Shown one piece after another: positions 1 through 14,400 of a stretch of DNA of 64,000 bases. Under the pieces are notes generated by a model. It did no database searches, had not been told where the DNA came from, and saw only the letters and a list, made by a program, of their open reading frames with translations. The stretch comes from Litoditis marina (lineage: Eukaryota; Nematoda; Chromadorea; Rhabditida; Rhabditidae). Location: positions 22,620-86,619 of the forward strand of contig CAXIWQ010000162.1 of assembly GCA_964036275.1 (NCBI GenBank). Direction: 5' to 3'. The position numbers and the translations under genes were made by a program. Numbering within the stretch: position 1 is the stretch's first letter; each line of letters opens with the position of its first letter.

Positions 1-3000
1 ACCTTCTGAAACAGTTGGGAGGGAAAAGAGGTTTGTATAATGATTATACAACACCTTCTGAAACAAACAGTTCGGAACGAGAAGAGGTTTGTATAATGAT
101 TACACAACACCTTCTGAAACAGTTCGGAACGAGAAGAGGTTTGTATAATGATTATACAACATCTTCTGTACCTATTCGGAACGAGAAGAGGTTTGTATAA
201 TGATTATACAACACCTTCTGTACCTATTCGGAACGAGAAGAGGTTTGTATAATGATTATACAACACCTTCTAAAACAGTTCGGAACGAGAAGAGGTTTGT
301 ATAATGATTATACAACACCTTCTGAAACAGTTCGGAACGAGAAGAGGTTTGTATAATGATTATACAACACCTTCTGAAACAGTTGGGAGGGAAAAGAGGT
401 TTGTATAATGATTATACAACACCTTCTGAAACAGTTGGGAGGGAAAAGAGGTTTGTATAATAATTATACAACACCTTCTGAAACAGCTCGGAACGAGAAG
501 AGGTTTGTATAATGATTATACAACACCTTCTGAAACAGTTCGGAACGAGAAGAGGTTTGTATAATGATTATACAACACCTTCTAAAACAGTTCGGAACGA
601 GAAGAGGTTTGTATAATGATTATACAACACCTTCTGAAACAGTTGGGAGGGAAAAGAGGTTTGTATAATGATTATACAACACCTTCTGAAACAAACAGTT
701 CGGAACGAGAAGAGGTTTGTATAATGATTACACAACACCTTCTGAAACAGTTCGGAACGAGAAGAGGTTTGTATAATGATTATACAACATCTTCTGTACC
801 TATTCGGAACGAGAAGAGGTTTGTATAATGATTATACAACACCTTCTGTACCTATTCGGAACGAGAAGAGGTTTGTATAATGATTATACAACACCTTCTA
901 AAACAGTTCGGAACGAGAAGAGGTTTGTATAATGATTATACAACATCTTTGAAACAGTTCGGAACGAGAAGAGGTTTGTATAATGATTATACAACACCTT
1001 CTGAAACAGTTCAGAACGAGAAGAGGTTTGTATAATGATTATACAACACCTTCTGAAACAGTTCGGAACGAGAAGAGGTTTGTATAATGATTATACAACA
1101 CCTTCTGAAACAGTTCGGAACGAGAAGAGGTTTGTATAATGATTATACAACACCTTCTGAAACAGTTGGGAGGGAAAAGAGGTTTGTATAATGATTAGAC
1201 AACACCTTCTGCACCTATTCGGAACGAGAAGAGGTTTGTATAATGATTATACAACACCTTCTGAAACAGTTCGGAACGAGAAGAGGTTTGTATAATGATT
1301 ATACAACACCTTCTGTACCTATTCGGAACGAGAAGAGGTTTGTATAATTATTATACAACACCTTCTGAAACAGTTCGGAACGAGAAGAGGTTTGTATAAT
1401 GATTATACAACACCTTCTGAAACAGTTCGGAACGAGAAGAGGTTTGTATAATGATTATACAACATCTTCTGAAACAGTTCGGAACGAGAAGAGGTTTGTA
1501 TAATGATTACACAACACCTTCTAAAACAGTTCGGAACGAGAAGAGGTTTGTATAATTATTATACAACACCTTCTGAAACAGTTCGGAACGAGAAGAGGTT
1601 TGTATAATGATTATACAACACCTTCTGAAACAGTTCGGAACGAGAAGAGGTTTGTATAATGATTATACAACACCTTCTGAAACAGTTGGGAGGGAAAAGA
1701 GGTTTGTATAATGATTATACAACACCTTCTGTACCTATCCGGAACGAGAAGAGGTTTGTATAATGATTATACAACACCTTCTGAAACAGTTGGGAGGGAA
1801 AAGAGGTTTGTATAATAATTATACAACACCTTCTGAAACAGTTCGGAACGAGAAGAGGTTTGTATAATGATTATACAACACCTTCTGAAACAGTTCGGAA
1901 CGAGAAGAGGTTTGTATAATGATTATACAACACCTTCTGAAACAGTTCGGAACGAGAAGAGGTTTGTATAATGATTATACAACACCTTCTGAAACAGTTG
2001 GGAGGGAAAAGAGGTTTGTATAATGATTATACAACACCTTCTGAAACAAACAGTTCGGAACGAGAAGAGGTTTTTATAATGATTACACAACACCTTCTGA
2101 AACAGTTCGGAACGAGAAGAGGTTTGTATAATGATTATACAACATCTTCTGTACCTATTCGGAACGAGAAGAGGTTTGTATTATGATTATACAACACCTT
2201 CTGTACCTATTCGGAACGAGAAGAGGTTTGCACAATGATTATACAACACCTTCTAAAACAGTTCGGAACGAGAAGAGGTTTGTATAATGATTATACAACA
2301 TCTTTTGAAACAGTTCGGAACGAGAAGAGGTTTGTATAATGATTATACAACACCTTCTGAAACAGTTCAGAACGAGAAGAGGTTTGTATAATGATTATAC
2401 AACACCTTCTGAAACAGTTCGGAACGAGAAGAGGTTTGTATAATGATTATACAACACCTTCTGAAACAGTTCGGAACGAGAAGAGGTTTGTATAATGATT
2501 ATACAACACCTTCTGAAACAGTTGGGAGGGAAAAGAGGTTTGTATAATGATTATACAACACCTTCTGCACCTATTCGGAACGAGAAGAGGTTTGTATAAT
2601 GATTATACAACACCTTCTGAAACAGTTCGGAACGAGAAGAGGTTTGTATAATGATTAAACAACACCTTCTGTACCTATTCGGAACGAGAAGAGGTTTGTA
2701 TAATTATTATACAACACCTTCTGAAACAGTTCGGAACGAGAAGAGGTTTGTATAATGATTATACAACACCTTCTGAAACAGTTCGGAACGAGAAGAGGTT
2801 TGTATAATGATTATACAACACCTTCTGAAACAGTTCGAACGAGAAGAGGTTTGTATAATGATTATACAACATCTTCTGAAACAGTTCGGAACGAGAAGAG
2901 GTTTGTATAATGATTACACAACACCTTCTAAAACAGTTCGGAACGAGAAGAGGTTTGTATAATGATTATACAACACCTTCTGAAACAGTTCGGAACGAGA

Positions 3001-4566
3001 AGAGGTTTGTATAATGATTATACAACACCTTCTGAAACAGTTCGGAACGAGAAGAGGTTTGTATAATGATTATACAACACCTTCTGAAACAGTTGGGAGG
3101 GAAAAGAGGTTTGTATAATGATTATACAACACCTTCTGTACCTATCCGGAACGAGAAGAGGTTTGTATAATGATTATACAACACCTTCTGAAACAGTTGG
3201 GAGGGAAAAGAGGTTTGTATAATAATTATACAACACCTTCTGAAACAGTTCGGAACGAGAAGAGGTTTGTATAATGATTATACAACACCTTCTGAAACAG
3301 TTCGGAACGAGAAGAGGTTTGTATAATGATTATACAACACCTTCTGAAACAGTTCGGAACGAGAAGAGGTTTGTATAATGATTATACAACACCTTCTGAA
3401 ACAGTTGGGAGGGAAAAGAGGTTTGTATAATGATTATACAACACCTTCTGAAACAAACAGTTCGGAGCGAGAAGAGGTTTGTATAATGATTACACAACAC
3501 CTTCTGAAACAGTTCGGAACGAGAAGAGGTTTGTATAATGATTATACAACATCTTCTGTACCTATTCGGAACGAGAAGAGGTTTGTATAATGATTATACA
3601 ACACCTTCTGTACCTATTCGGAACGAGAAGAGGTTTGTATAATGATTATACAACACCTTCTAAAACAGTTCGGAACGAGAAGAGGTTTGTATAATGATTA
3701 TACAACATCTTTTGAAACAGTTCGGAACGAGAAGAGGTGTGTATAATGATTATACAACACCTTCTGAAACAGTTCAGAACGAGAAGAGGTTTGTATAATG
3801 ATTATACAACACCTTCTGAAACAGTTCGGAACGAGAAGAGGTTTGTATAATGATTATACAACACCTTCTGTACCTATTCGGAACGAGAAGAGGTTTGTAT
3901 AATGATTATACAACACCTTCTAAAACAGTTCGGAACGAGAAGAGGTTTGTATAATGATCATACAACATCTTTTGAAACAGTTCGGAACGAGAAGAGGTTT
4001 GTATAATGATTACACAACACCTTCTGAAACAGTTCGGAACGAGAAGAGGTTTGTATAATGATTATACAACATCTTCTGTACCTATTCGGAACGAGAAGAG
4101 GTTTGTATAATGATTATACAACACCTTCTGTACCTATTCGGAACGAGAAGAGGTTTGTATAATGATTATACAACACCTTCTAAAACAGTTCGGAACGAGA
4201 AGAGGTTTGTATAATGATCATACAACATCTTTTGAAACAGTTCGGAACGAGAAGAGGTTTGTATAATGATTATACAACACCTTCTGAAACAGTTCAGAAC
4301 GAGAAGAGGTTTGTATAATGATTATACAACACCTTCTGAAACAGTTCGGAACGAGAAGAGGTTTGTATAATGATTATACAACACCTTCTGAAACAGTTCG
4401 GAACGAGAAGAGGTTTGTATAATGATTATACAACACCTTCTGAAACAGTTGGGAGGGAAAAGAGGTTTGTATAATGATTATACAACACCTTCTGCACCTA
4501 TTCGGAACGAGAAGAGGTTTGTATAATGATTATACAACACCTTCTGAAACAGTTCGGAACGAGAAC
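1..4566. repeat. 52-bp minisatellite array A
   Basis: About 87 head-to-tail copies of a 52-bp unit. Each unit carries the palindrome tgtataatgattataca (8-bp arms around one g). Unit variants differ mainly in one half: an acagttcgg form, an acagttggga form, a tacctattcgg form, and a rare form with a 4-bp insertion (gaaacaaacag). The variants recur in the same order about every 1.36 kb, so the array has a higher-order repeat of roughly 26-27 units. The array is cut by the window start. The short open frames seen in it come from the repeat and are not genes. Confidence 0.97.
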
Positions 4567-7111
4567 AGGGAAAGGGTGTCGCCCAGGGCATGCCGAGAAT
4601 TTGCCCATGGCACATCTGCCCAACTATGACGGGCGATGCCTAGTCAATGCCTGGACAGATTTGCCATGGGCATGCCCAGACGATGAAAATCAGTTCTGGG
4701 GACCCTTAATAGGTTTTCTTTATTAAAATCTCATTCAATCATATTTTAACTCGATAAGGCGCATTATTCAACATAATTTTTTTAGATATTCTCAAAAAAA
4801 ACTTTTTATTACTTAAGTAACAACAACAACAAATAACAGTAACAGCAAAATAAACAAAGAATAACCAGCATAAAAAACAATGCAAATACCTGACAAAGGT
4901 GGCAGAAAAACATAACTTTTCAGAGAAAAATAGCTACAAACACGTTTTACAAGTTAAATCTAAATGCAATATATATAAGGTAAATCGAAGAGGGAAAGTA
5001 CTAATTACATGTTGGATACTTATGAATGTGATAGAGTATTACCAGAATTGAGTCTTTCACTTTTCACAGATTCACTATAGTGGCCAAAACTAAGTAACTG
5101 GTCAGAATAATAATAATAAGAATGAGCTAGTCTTCTTCAAAACAATAAACATATAATATTTTTAGTGAAAAGATCTCCAAAGAAGACGCTTATTGCCCAA
5201 CTATGGGATCAAGGGTTAAAACCGAATTTTCAATGATACAAGAGTTGGCCGAAATATAATGTTTTCTTAATACTTTTCCTTACAAAGGAAAACTTTCCAA
5301 GAACGAATGAGAAACAGACACAATAGATATAGAATATACAGCCTTACCCTAACCTCAGTTATTATTGCGTCTTATTCAGTTTTAGTGAGAAGCTACATGG
5401 GGGTTCCTCAGCAAAATGTCCCAATTATAATCAAACAGCTATAATTAACAATAACCAAGTATCTTTCTTCTTACTATAACCTCCTTCCCCATCTCGCCGC
5501 TTTACGTTAAGAATTTCGAAATGTGTGTTTTACCATTCCATTAGATGTTTTTGATTGTATGATTTCGTAAAAGGACGAGATAGATTTGGCACAATAGAAT
5601 ACAACGATACCGCAAATGCAATCCTCATCGAGTACTCAAGATGAAATTGTCGTCGTATAATCCATTATACATTTATTGTACAAATCGAACGGCCATCGAC
5701 GATACTTTGCCTTGAGACGAGATTGTACATCTGTAAATATCGAAATGAAACAAGAACACAAAAAACTGAACTCAATGAGTATCTTTCACACCCTTATTCT
5801 TCTATACAAGCTCCGTGTTGTAAGTGTTACAGTCCACAAGTTTTAGAACCAAGATAACCGGTCCATTAACAACAAGACGCAAAAAACGGGCTATCTTTCC
5901 TATCTGGTATCTGGTTCTGGAGAACATTCGTCAAATTTGGAAGCAAAATCATGAGAATTCACGCAAGTGAATCGACAGACGGGTAACTATGTGGTAGAAT
6001 AGTCACAGTACAGTGTGTGAAAATGTATCCTGCTACCTGTACTGGTTTACTAGTTTACCATCAGTTATCACTCACATCACACTAATAGCTTCCAAACATA
6101 GAAGTAAAAATACTGTAGATTGTAGTTAGGGGAACAATGTAGAACCGCCCTCACCTAAACCCCCCCCGCGTCACTATCTCCACCTAACTGAAAGATACCA
6201 ATAATCAATAAAAAATCTGACACATAGACTAGTTAGAGAGCGCAAGTAACCATCGGTAGTCAACAGGTAGCAAATAAAAGCCTACCTCCTATAAAATCCG
6301 TCGACCAATGTACACGAGGATGAGGTACATTCTAACAGGAGCACTAGAGCTACAAACGACAATGAAGCAGCTTCATTAGCACACTGGCAATATGACCTAG
6401 AAACATGATGATTCTCATTCTCACAGCCTCATTGATAGTCCATCTCACATTTTGATCACTTATTCACTTGCTAAACAAACCTAATAGAAACCATAACCAA
6501 AAAAACATCCTAGAACCTAGACTGAAACGTGTTTATAAACCATTCAAGTTGTTGAAACTGGGCTCACCGATATCCAAGCTGTCACTACACCCGACAAGGT
6601 ACAAATACCGGAAATGTATACGAAAACCAGCAAGATCGGTCATCTGTTACGCACTCAGCTAACCAGTTCCTGTTCCTTACAACTTACAAGTAAGTTAAAA
6701 GTTACAGTTACTTACAAGTTAGAAAGATCGGTGACCAAAAACAGAATACATATGAGCGAAGTTAGCCGTGACCGTGAATAAGGTTCACTGAGCACATATT
6801 TCTTATAATAACGGACTACCGCTCAATTTCAGTTAGATGAAAAGGCTATTCCTCAAGACACCGGCTTTGTCTTTTTAGTTGGACCAAATAAACACCTAAT
6901 GGTACAGAAGTTCTAACTCAGAGACGCCTCACGTATGTAATTGAAACGGTAAAATTGAAATGTGCTTCAATGTGACCTACAACCTACTTCAATATTCCCA
7001 GAAGGGCAAGTGTGGCGATACTCCTTCCAAGGATGACACCGGATATCACCGGATATAACTTGATGGTTGACTCAGATCTCCTGAAACAGAAAAGCCGTGA
7101 TAATGATAACA
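4567..7111. other. Non-coding stretch between minisatellite A and the BEL/Pao element
   Basis: The first 130 bases are GC-rich, with gcccagggcatgcc and ccatgggcatgccc motifs in opposite orientation; similar motifs flank the second minisatellite at about 30019-30055. The rest is AT-rich and carries no convincing open frame, RNA gene or repeat that I can recognise. Around 6290 the phrase cctacctcctata resembles one near 29349, so both flanks of the BEL/Pao insertion may derive from one older repeat unit. Confidence 0.6.
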
Positions 7112-7369
7112 ATCACAAGTGGGCCAAGTGGGCGGTTTACACATGAAACCAGGTTGCATGCAACCAAAATGCACCTGGGTTGCATGTGTTAAGAAAATTC
7201 GGTTGCTTTCCAAATGCAACCGAGTTGCATTTGGTTGCTTTTCAAATGCAACCAAACACATAATTTTTGGATTTTCCTGATTTACTGCAATTTGGTTGCA
7301 TTTGAAAAGCAACCGAACTGTCTTTACACATGCAACCCGGTTGCTTGTGTAATTGGCCTCACAAGTGAA
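7112..7369. repeat. Hairpin-forming MITE-like repeat
   Basis: Imperfect inverted repeat with arms of about 48 bp (roughly 7173-7221 against 7294-7341), built from repeated ggttgc/gcaacc motifs, with weaker matching outside the arms (cacaagtgggcc against ggcctcacaagtg). It has no coding capacity. It lies about 20 bp from the BEL/Pao target-site duplication. It could be a non-autonomous DNA transposon; no clear target-site duplication was found. Confidence 0.6.
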
Positions 7370-7394
7370 CACCTGAGAACTCATTTGACCAGAC

Positions 7395-8334
7395 TGTATC
7401 GCCTAACATCCCATAAAATAAGGAAAGGTGGTTCAGTGGTGGAAATGGTAGGCAATACAATACATGAGACTGTACGTTTCTTCATTGACAAGGGTCAGAT
7501 CTGTATGTGTGACATCCAAAGTAGCCGACACAAGGGTGTCAACCATAGCCAAGGGAGATATTGTAAAGAGATGTCCAAACAGTAAAGGTCAGACCAAAAA
7601 TCGTGACCAGTTTGTTGTATCACAGCTGTCAAGACCGCAGTTTCGGAGATAATACACGACTACTACACACGACTTACTATGGCGTGTGCAGTTATATGAA
7701 CATGGGAATATAGAACACGAACACTGGTTTAACAACAACAATTTTATATCAACAAAGGTCATAACATGACAAATAGAGAAGATACCCAAGGGGGTCAACA
7801 AGATGTTCAGTGAAGAACAAGAACACAACAACAAAAACATAGGAGAAACATGTGAATGCAAAGTTGTATTCTGTGTGCCGTCTACTGAATGAACGTACTG
7901 CCTGTAGTAGTCTCACGGGTAGAATTTGTACTCTCATTTCGTTTCGCTAAGTATTTCGTTCATTCGGTCAGAAAATACATATTATTTGGTGATATGAACT
8001 TCCTTTTCTCGATATAAACTAACTTCTAGCTGGCTGTTAGGGTTCGTTAAACGAATGTTATTGATCGGTCACTCGGTAATGAAAACGTAACATCAAGGAT
8101 AAGTATCTAAGTAAAAACGAACCGGGTTTTTAGGCCAGTGAAATCATAATACAAAAAACCACCCGTCCAGCTATTTTGGAAGTTACGAAAAGGAAGTTTT
8201 TCATCTCGCCACGAATGCACCGTAGTTCCAAATACATTACGCTACTCGTTATCGTAGTTTCGGTTATCATTGGAGCGCGATAATTGGTAATCCTTTAATT
8301 TTTAATTAGGTGAGCTTGTTTTGTCGCCGCGACA
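7395..8334 (-). repeat. 3' LTR of the BEL/Pao element
   Basis: 940 bp, matching 26870-27809 with no difference that I could find. In element sense it starts tgtcgcgg and ends ggcgataca. The preceding five bases (7390-7394, cagac) are the target-site duplication. Confidence 0.96.
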
Positions 8335-8347
8335 AGCTCCCCACACC
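8335..8347 (-). promoter_or_regulatory. Polypurine tract of the BEL/Pao element
   Basis: In element sense ggtgtggggagct lies directly before the 3' LTR, the expected place for the primer of plus-strand DNA synthesis. It is purine-rich but not pure. Confidence 0.65.
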
Positions 8348-8453
8348 GAAAACAAGGAAATTGCTAATCGTTAACAATGACAATGTAGGATCGTTACTTG
8401 ATAAAGGTAAAAGGATCGATTTAATACACTACTACAGGCTTAGTACATATAAT

Positions 8454-11400
8454 TCAGTTACCTGGGCGTCGCCGGGCTGCCAGAATATCTCTGTGTGCCT
8501 GCGATCGGCAGAGTGATGAGTGATGGTCCCGGTACTGTCGGCAATGCTCACACTGCCTTGGGCGTCCGGAAGGAGGAGCACGGCACGGATGTGGACGATG
8601 GGCGTTGAGGCAGATCTCACAGACTCCCTTCTCCTCGACAATATCGTGACGCTGTCCGAGTCCAAGAACTTCGCCACAAGCATCACTGTAGTGATCGCCC
8701 GCACAATACAGGCACACTACAGGAGGACGCCTCGCACGGTCCTCGTCGACTCTACCAGCACCCGGATGCTGGTTCTGAAATCGGTGACCATCATGTTTCG
8801 ATTGTTTCGCTGGAGTATGACGTTGATCATTGTATCTAATCGATAAATGAGATCCGGATTGATCTTTATGTGCGTGATCGTTACGTCTGACTTTCGTTTG
8901 ATAGGTGTACGTTCAGTAACTTTCGGTTTGACATTCAGACTATTAACGCTACCGTTATTCGATCTTACTGCTTCGGCAAAAGTGCGTTTGAACTTATTAT
9001 TAGCGTTTCGTTTTATGGGAGTTCGATAAGGTCTAGCTTGAATGCCAGCGGCATCCTCCCCACCCACAACTATGTGAGATGGGGACGTTATCGATACGTT
9101 CTCAAGGGTATTCGCTAGAGAAAAACTATCGTTATAACTATCGATTCTAACCTCCTGATTTACTGCGGTCAAAATCAGCTGGAGTTGACGTTTGACAAAT
9201 GCATTGTCCTCCATGAGCAGTTCCATCTTGACATCTGTTGCTGCTGCCCAGGTTCTTAGAGCCGTGGTTGATTCGCGGAGATCGGTCAAAAGACGTATGC
9301 TGGTGTTCGGTTCCGCCGAAGTCCTCACTGCCTCGACTGTCATGTTGAGAAGGTTTTGCATGTCGTCAATACCTTTGGCCGACACTTCGGAGGCATGCTA
9401 AAAAAAATCGATTCATATACATTTTTTATTACGCTTGTTCGAACAGGAAAACTCTGACTAATAATCACAGAACTATGTATTATTCCGGTTCGTTTATATA
9501 AAAACGAGGGATTTCTATTTATCGCTGGTCTAAGAATCATTTTCTATAGCTCGATCCACGTGCCTTATTTCGTTATGAGTAATAATTTCATTATGTGACT
9601 TTCTGCCTATGAGCCATTTTCTCGTTCATGGCTCTACAGTCAACTCGTTATAAGACCATAAACTGACATGAACCACTCGATCAACAAGGTCTAAAGCTCA
9701 GTTACCTCGATGATATCGTCCTTCAGTTTGCCGACCACATCCATAAGATTGACCAGTGTGAATTGAAATGGGTTCGTCGCTTCTTCTGCTCCTAGAAGTT
9801 CTTCTTCATTCATCGGAGAGAGAAGATGCTTGTTGGTTTCGCCGTCGGACATTGCTCTCTGTAAGAATTTCGATTCGATAAGACGTGTTTGGCAATGTAT
9901 ATAAATGCGATATGTGGAAACAATATAGGATCAAACAACAAATACATACATATACATACAATCATGATATACGAATAATCAGTCAAATGAGTTTTCGTTT
10001 TCCTTATAACACATATTTCGTTTAGCTTGTCTTGGTAGCTGTGCTCGGCTACCCGTCTCATTGTTAGATGATTTTTCAACCTGGTCTTCATAAATTTCAA
10101 GTGGTACTAAATGGTTTATGGATCTCTTAGTTATGTGGTTGTTAGAGTTTCTGATGGACACTGATCGTACTACTCCTTCTGCTCCGGGGTGCAATTCTGT
10201 TACTACCGCAAGTTTCCATTTTCCTCGGGGCAGTAAATTATCGCTACATAACACTACTTCACCAACTTTTGGTTCGTTGGCTGTGTATCTATTTCGATGA
10301 TCGCTGGATCGCTGTCGTTCACGTAAATCATTTAGATATTGACTTTGCCAAATTTCCCAGAACTGGCCTAGCCTTTTATTCGCTGAAATGGCCCATTGCA
10401 ATACTTGTTGTTTCTGATTGAATACTTCTATCGTAAAATCGTTATCGGTACTTAACTCCAAGTTGCTCAAAACTGAATCGGATGACGTGCGAAGTAAGTC
10501 CATAGGGGTCAAAACTATTATGTCATTGATTTCTGATGGCGTATTTGTTAATGGCCTCGTATTGACTACATTCTCTACTTCACATAATAAAGTTTCAAAC
10601 TCTCGGTACTCCAACAATTTGCCTCTGATCGTTTTGTGCAGAGATTGTTTAACTACCCCTACCAATCGCTCGTATACCCCTCCTTTCCAAGGTGATAAGG
10701 GGGTGATGAATCTCCAATTTATTCGTTTTTTGATCAATATTTCGGTAACTTTGTCGTTTCGATGAAATTCCGTCAACATCTCATTGATTACGGTTTCGCC
10801 TAATATGAAAGATGCCTGGTTGTCCGAAGTTATAGTTTCTGGAATTCCTCTCCTTGCGAAAAACCTACGGAGAGACGCTATGAATTCTTGTGTTCCGTTA
10901 TCGCTGACTAACTCGATGTGAATCGCTCGGGTTGTGAAACAGGTAATCAGATGAAACCATACTTTTCTATGTATACTCGAAAACTGATCTACTACGGTAA
11001 AGGGGCCCGCATAGTCCAACCCGCAATGTTGAAAAGGTTCGCTTCGTTTTACTCGAATTGTCGGTAATTGTGGTGCTTCTGGATATCGGAATGGCTGTGC
11101 GTTCCGTCTCTTACAAATAATACAATCGTTCAATATGTTCGTTACCGTTGATCTAATGGTCCAGTACTTTTTACGTACTTCAGCTAAAGTGACATCCTTT
11201 CCACCATGATACGTTCTAATGTGAGCATCATTGATAATGAGTGGCGTTAAGGGATGATTTTTAGACAATAATATTGGGCACTGCGCTGCATATGTTAACT
11301 CGGAGTTGCCCAATCTACCCCTGAATCTCACTATTCCAAGCTGATCTATTATTGTGTCGGTCCATTTTGTACGAAAGTTGGAAATTGTCGTATTTGCTTC

Positions 11401-14400
11401 TCTTTGGTGCTCTCTAACCACAACTATCTCAGCTGCTTTTAGTTTGTCCACCATTGTTGAATTTTGTCCAAAAACCTCGATTTCTGGTATCTGTCGAATT
11501 AGTTTATCCTTATTGTCCTCCGTTAATCGATCGAATACTCGGTACTTGATGAATCTAATGACCTAATCCGTTACTCGTAATAACCTTTCCAAAGATGAAA
11601 ACTTTCTGAATGGAATCGCTGATTCTGTCTGTTTCGATTCGGTACACACTAAATTGCTTATTACTTCTTTCAAACTTTCAGGGTCGTTATCGGTAAATGA
11701 GTCGAATTTAGTTTCAGTGTCTGGCCATTCGGTTTGAGGTCCTGCTAACCATGAGGGGCCTTTCCACCAAATGTGATTCTCAAGTTCAACAGCATTTAAC
11801 CCTCTGGTTATACAATCGGCTGGGTTGTTTTTAGATTTGATGTATAACATGGTACTTTCAATCTTTGAATCTAAAAATTGTGTCCGTAGTTGATTTATCT
11901 CGTTTACTCTATTTTTAGCGAAAACTTTCAATTTTTTGTTGGTGTGAATCCAATGCAACGCCGGTAGTGAATCGCAGAACAAGTATAATTGTTGTATCGG
12001 TAAATCGAGGTTCGTTATCAAAAATTTTGCTAGGCGTGTACCGATCAGGGCTGCCGTTAGTTCTAATCTAGGCATCGATGTCGATTTGTTAGGGTTCACC
12101 CGGGATTTTGCCATTACCAAATTGCAGCTGAATTCATTTTTATCGTTTTCTGTCCGTATGTAGGCACATGCTCCTAACGCTATCTCGGACGCATCAGAAA
12201 AAACGCACAGAGAATATTTGAGACTTTCATTTCGAGTCGTAGTGATCCGAGGAATGGTTGTATTTGCGTTCTTGATTTCGTCTACTATCGTTTGCCATCG
12301 GTGTTTGTCGGTATCATCTAAGTTGTCATCCCATGTTTTGCCTTTTGTCCATAAGTCAGACAAGAAAATCTTCGATTTCAATAAGAGTGGAGCTATCCAT
12401 CCCAGTGGGTCATATGTACTCGCTATGACACTCGATATATCTCGTTTCGTATTGCATCTTTTTCCGTCAATGTTTAGTTTGACTGAAATTGTGTCGTTTA
12501 GTGTGTCCCATATTACTCCCAAAAGTTTACTCGCCTTAGATGTTTCCGCTCTATCTTTTTCCGGTATCAATCTCATCGTTTCGGTTGAGTTCGATAAATA
12601 CTCGCGTAAATTCATTTTCATGTTCTCAAAAATAGATTTCGATTCTATATATGACGTATAACATTCAGTCTCGTTATCAAACCCAATGACTATGTTATCC
12701 ACGTATATATTCCGTGAGATATCGTTCGATAATATCTTATTCTGACTTTCTAAATTATATTTGATTGTCATAGCTAAGAGAAAAGGTGAGGCGCACACTC
12801 CGAAAGGAACTCGAGTATATCTGTATATTCTCAGGTTATCGCTACTTGGAGGTTTCTCCCAGTCTTTGAGCCATATTATTCGCGTCGCGTCTCTTTCAGA
12901 AGTAAACAATCTAACTTGGTGAAACGCTTTCTCGATATCGGAAATTATCAAGAATCGGTGTGTTCTCGCTCTCAGAATTATGCCTGCTATGTCGGGCAAA
13001 ATTGACGGTCCCGGGTACATAGCTTCGTTCAAGGATATCTCATTGCGTGCGTGTGCTGATGCGTCTAGTACTATTCGAACTTTTGTGGTGGTACTTCCTG
13101 GTTTCAAAACCACTTGGTGGGGAATATAAAAAACTACTTTTCCGTCAGGTGTATCCGGTGCTACTTCTAAGATGCCGGATCGTAACTGCTCTTCAAAGAT
13201 TTCGTTATATTTTTCGAAAAGGTCTGGCTTTTTGCTCAAAGACCGACATAAAGCTTCTAATCGTCGAAAGGATAGGTCAAAATTATCCGCCACTGGAGGG
13301 TGATTCGGTTTAAATGGAAATTTGACGTATGTAAAATCATCGATTATTTGTACTGTTTGATTGAATCTTTCAATGACCAATTTGTCTATTTTCTCATCGA
13401 TGTTAGTGTTCGGGTCATCTAGTATACCTATCGCTTCGAAACTCCATAAATTATTGTTATACTCGGCTTTGTTATGGCTCTCGTTAACTTGCGACAACTG
13501 AACGATTATAGATTTTTCAGAACTAGGTACTCCCGAAACTATTGCTCCAAACTTTGTATGTGTGAGGACTAGACCAGAAGGTAGGGTGATATTCGGTTTT
13601 TCGTAATCGTTACTCATGATTTTCCAGAATTGATCGATCCCAATCAAAATGTCTGGACAAATGCTCCCTTGCGGGTTATTCAAGATTTCGAACAAGGTAG
13701 TGTGCGTGTAAAGGTACTCTTTATCTATGTGAGGCAATGAGTCTAAATTATACGGTTTAGTTATCTCATTATGAGTATTCGCTTGTAACTCGATAAATTT
13801 CTCGTTGTTGGTACTACTGACTAATTCAAATTCTATTTGATCGCTCTGGATTTTGGATTGATGCCCCCCTATACCAATAATCGTTAAACTTTCTCGGTTA
13901 AATGCGTCAATTTTCAAGGCCTCAGCTACATGTGTACGTATAAAAGTAGATTGTGAACCAGTATCTAACATAACTATGACATTCAGTGTTTCGCCTGAAT
14001 TTTTGTTTCTGACTGTTGCCCGAAATGTCATCAATACTGCTGGTTTGTACTGAGGCCTTGAGCAAAATTAGAAACCGTAGTATTCGCTTTTTCGTTGTCG
14101 CTTCGTTTGTCGTTGTTTCTTGATTTGTCGTTACCTAATTGATCGGATGTGATGGTCGATAGAAGATTGGTTGTGAATGCTTGGTGATCTTTTTTCTGTG
14201 TCTGTTTGGTTGTTTCGGCCATTCGAAAAGGATACTTGACTTGGTTGTTGGAACGATACTGTTGTCTCGCATCGTTGCTGAACTTACCTGCTGAGTTGCC
14301 CTGCTGGGAATTTCTCGTATAGTCATTGTTCTGGTGGTATCTAGGGGAATCACTAGAATTGGTTCGATAGTTGTTCCCATGAGACTGATGATTACGCTGA

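Noticed and set aside
15..3590. Recurrent 60-71-codon open frames in the minisatellite
   Set aside because: They repeat with the array, start and stop by repeat phase (52 bp is not a multiple of three), and share no features of a protein.
1..4566. CRISPR-like regular repeats
   Set aside because: Units are contiguous with no unique spacers, and the DNA is eukaryotic.
7046..7937. Open frames on both strands around and inside the left LTR, repeated in the right LTR
   Set aside because: They overlap the hairpin and the LTR, lie on both strands of the same DNA and show no known domain.
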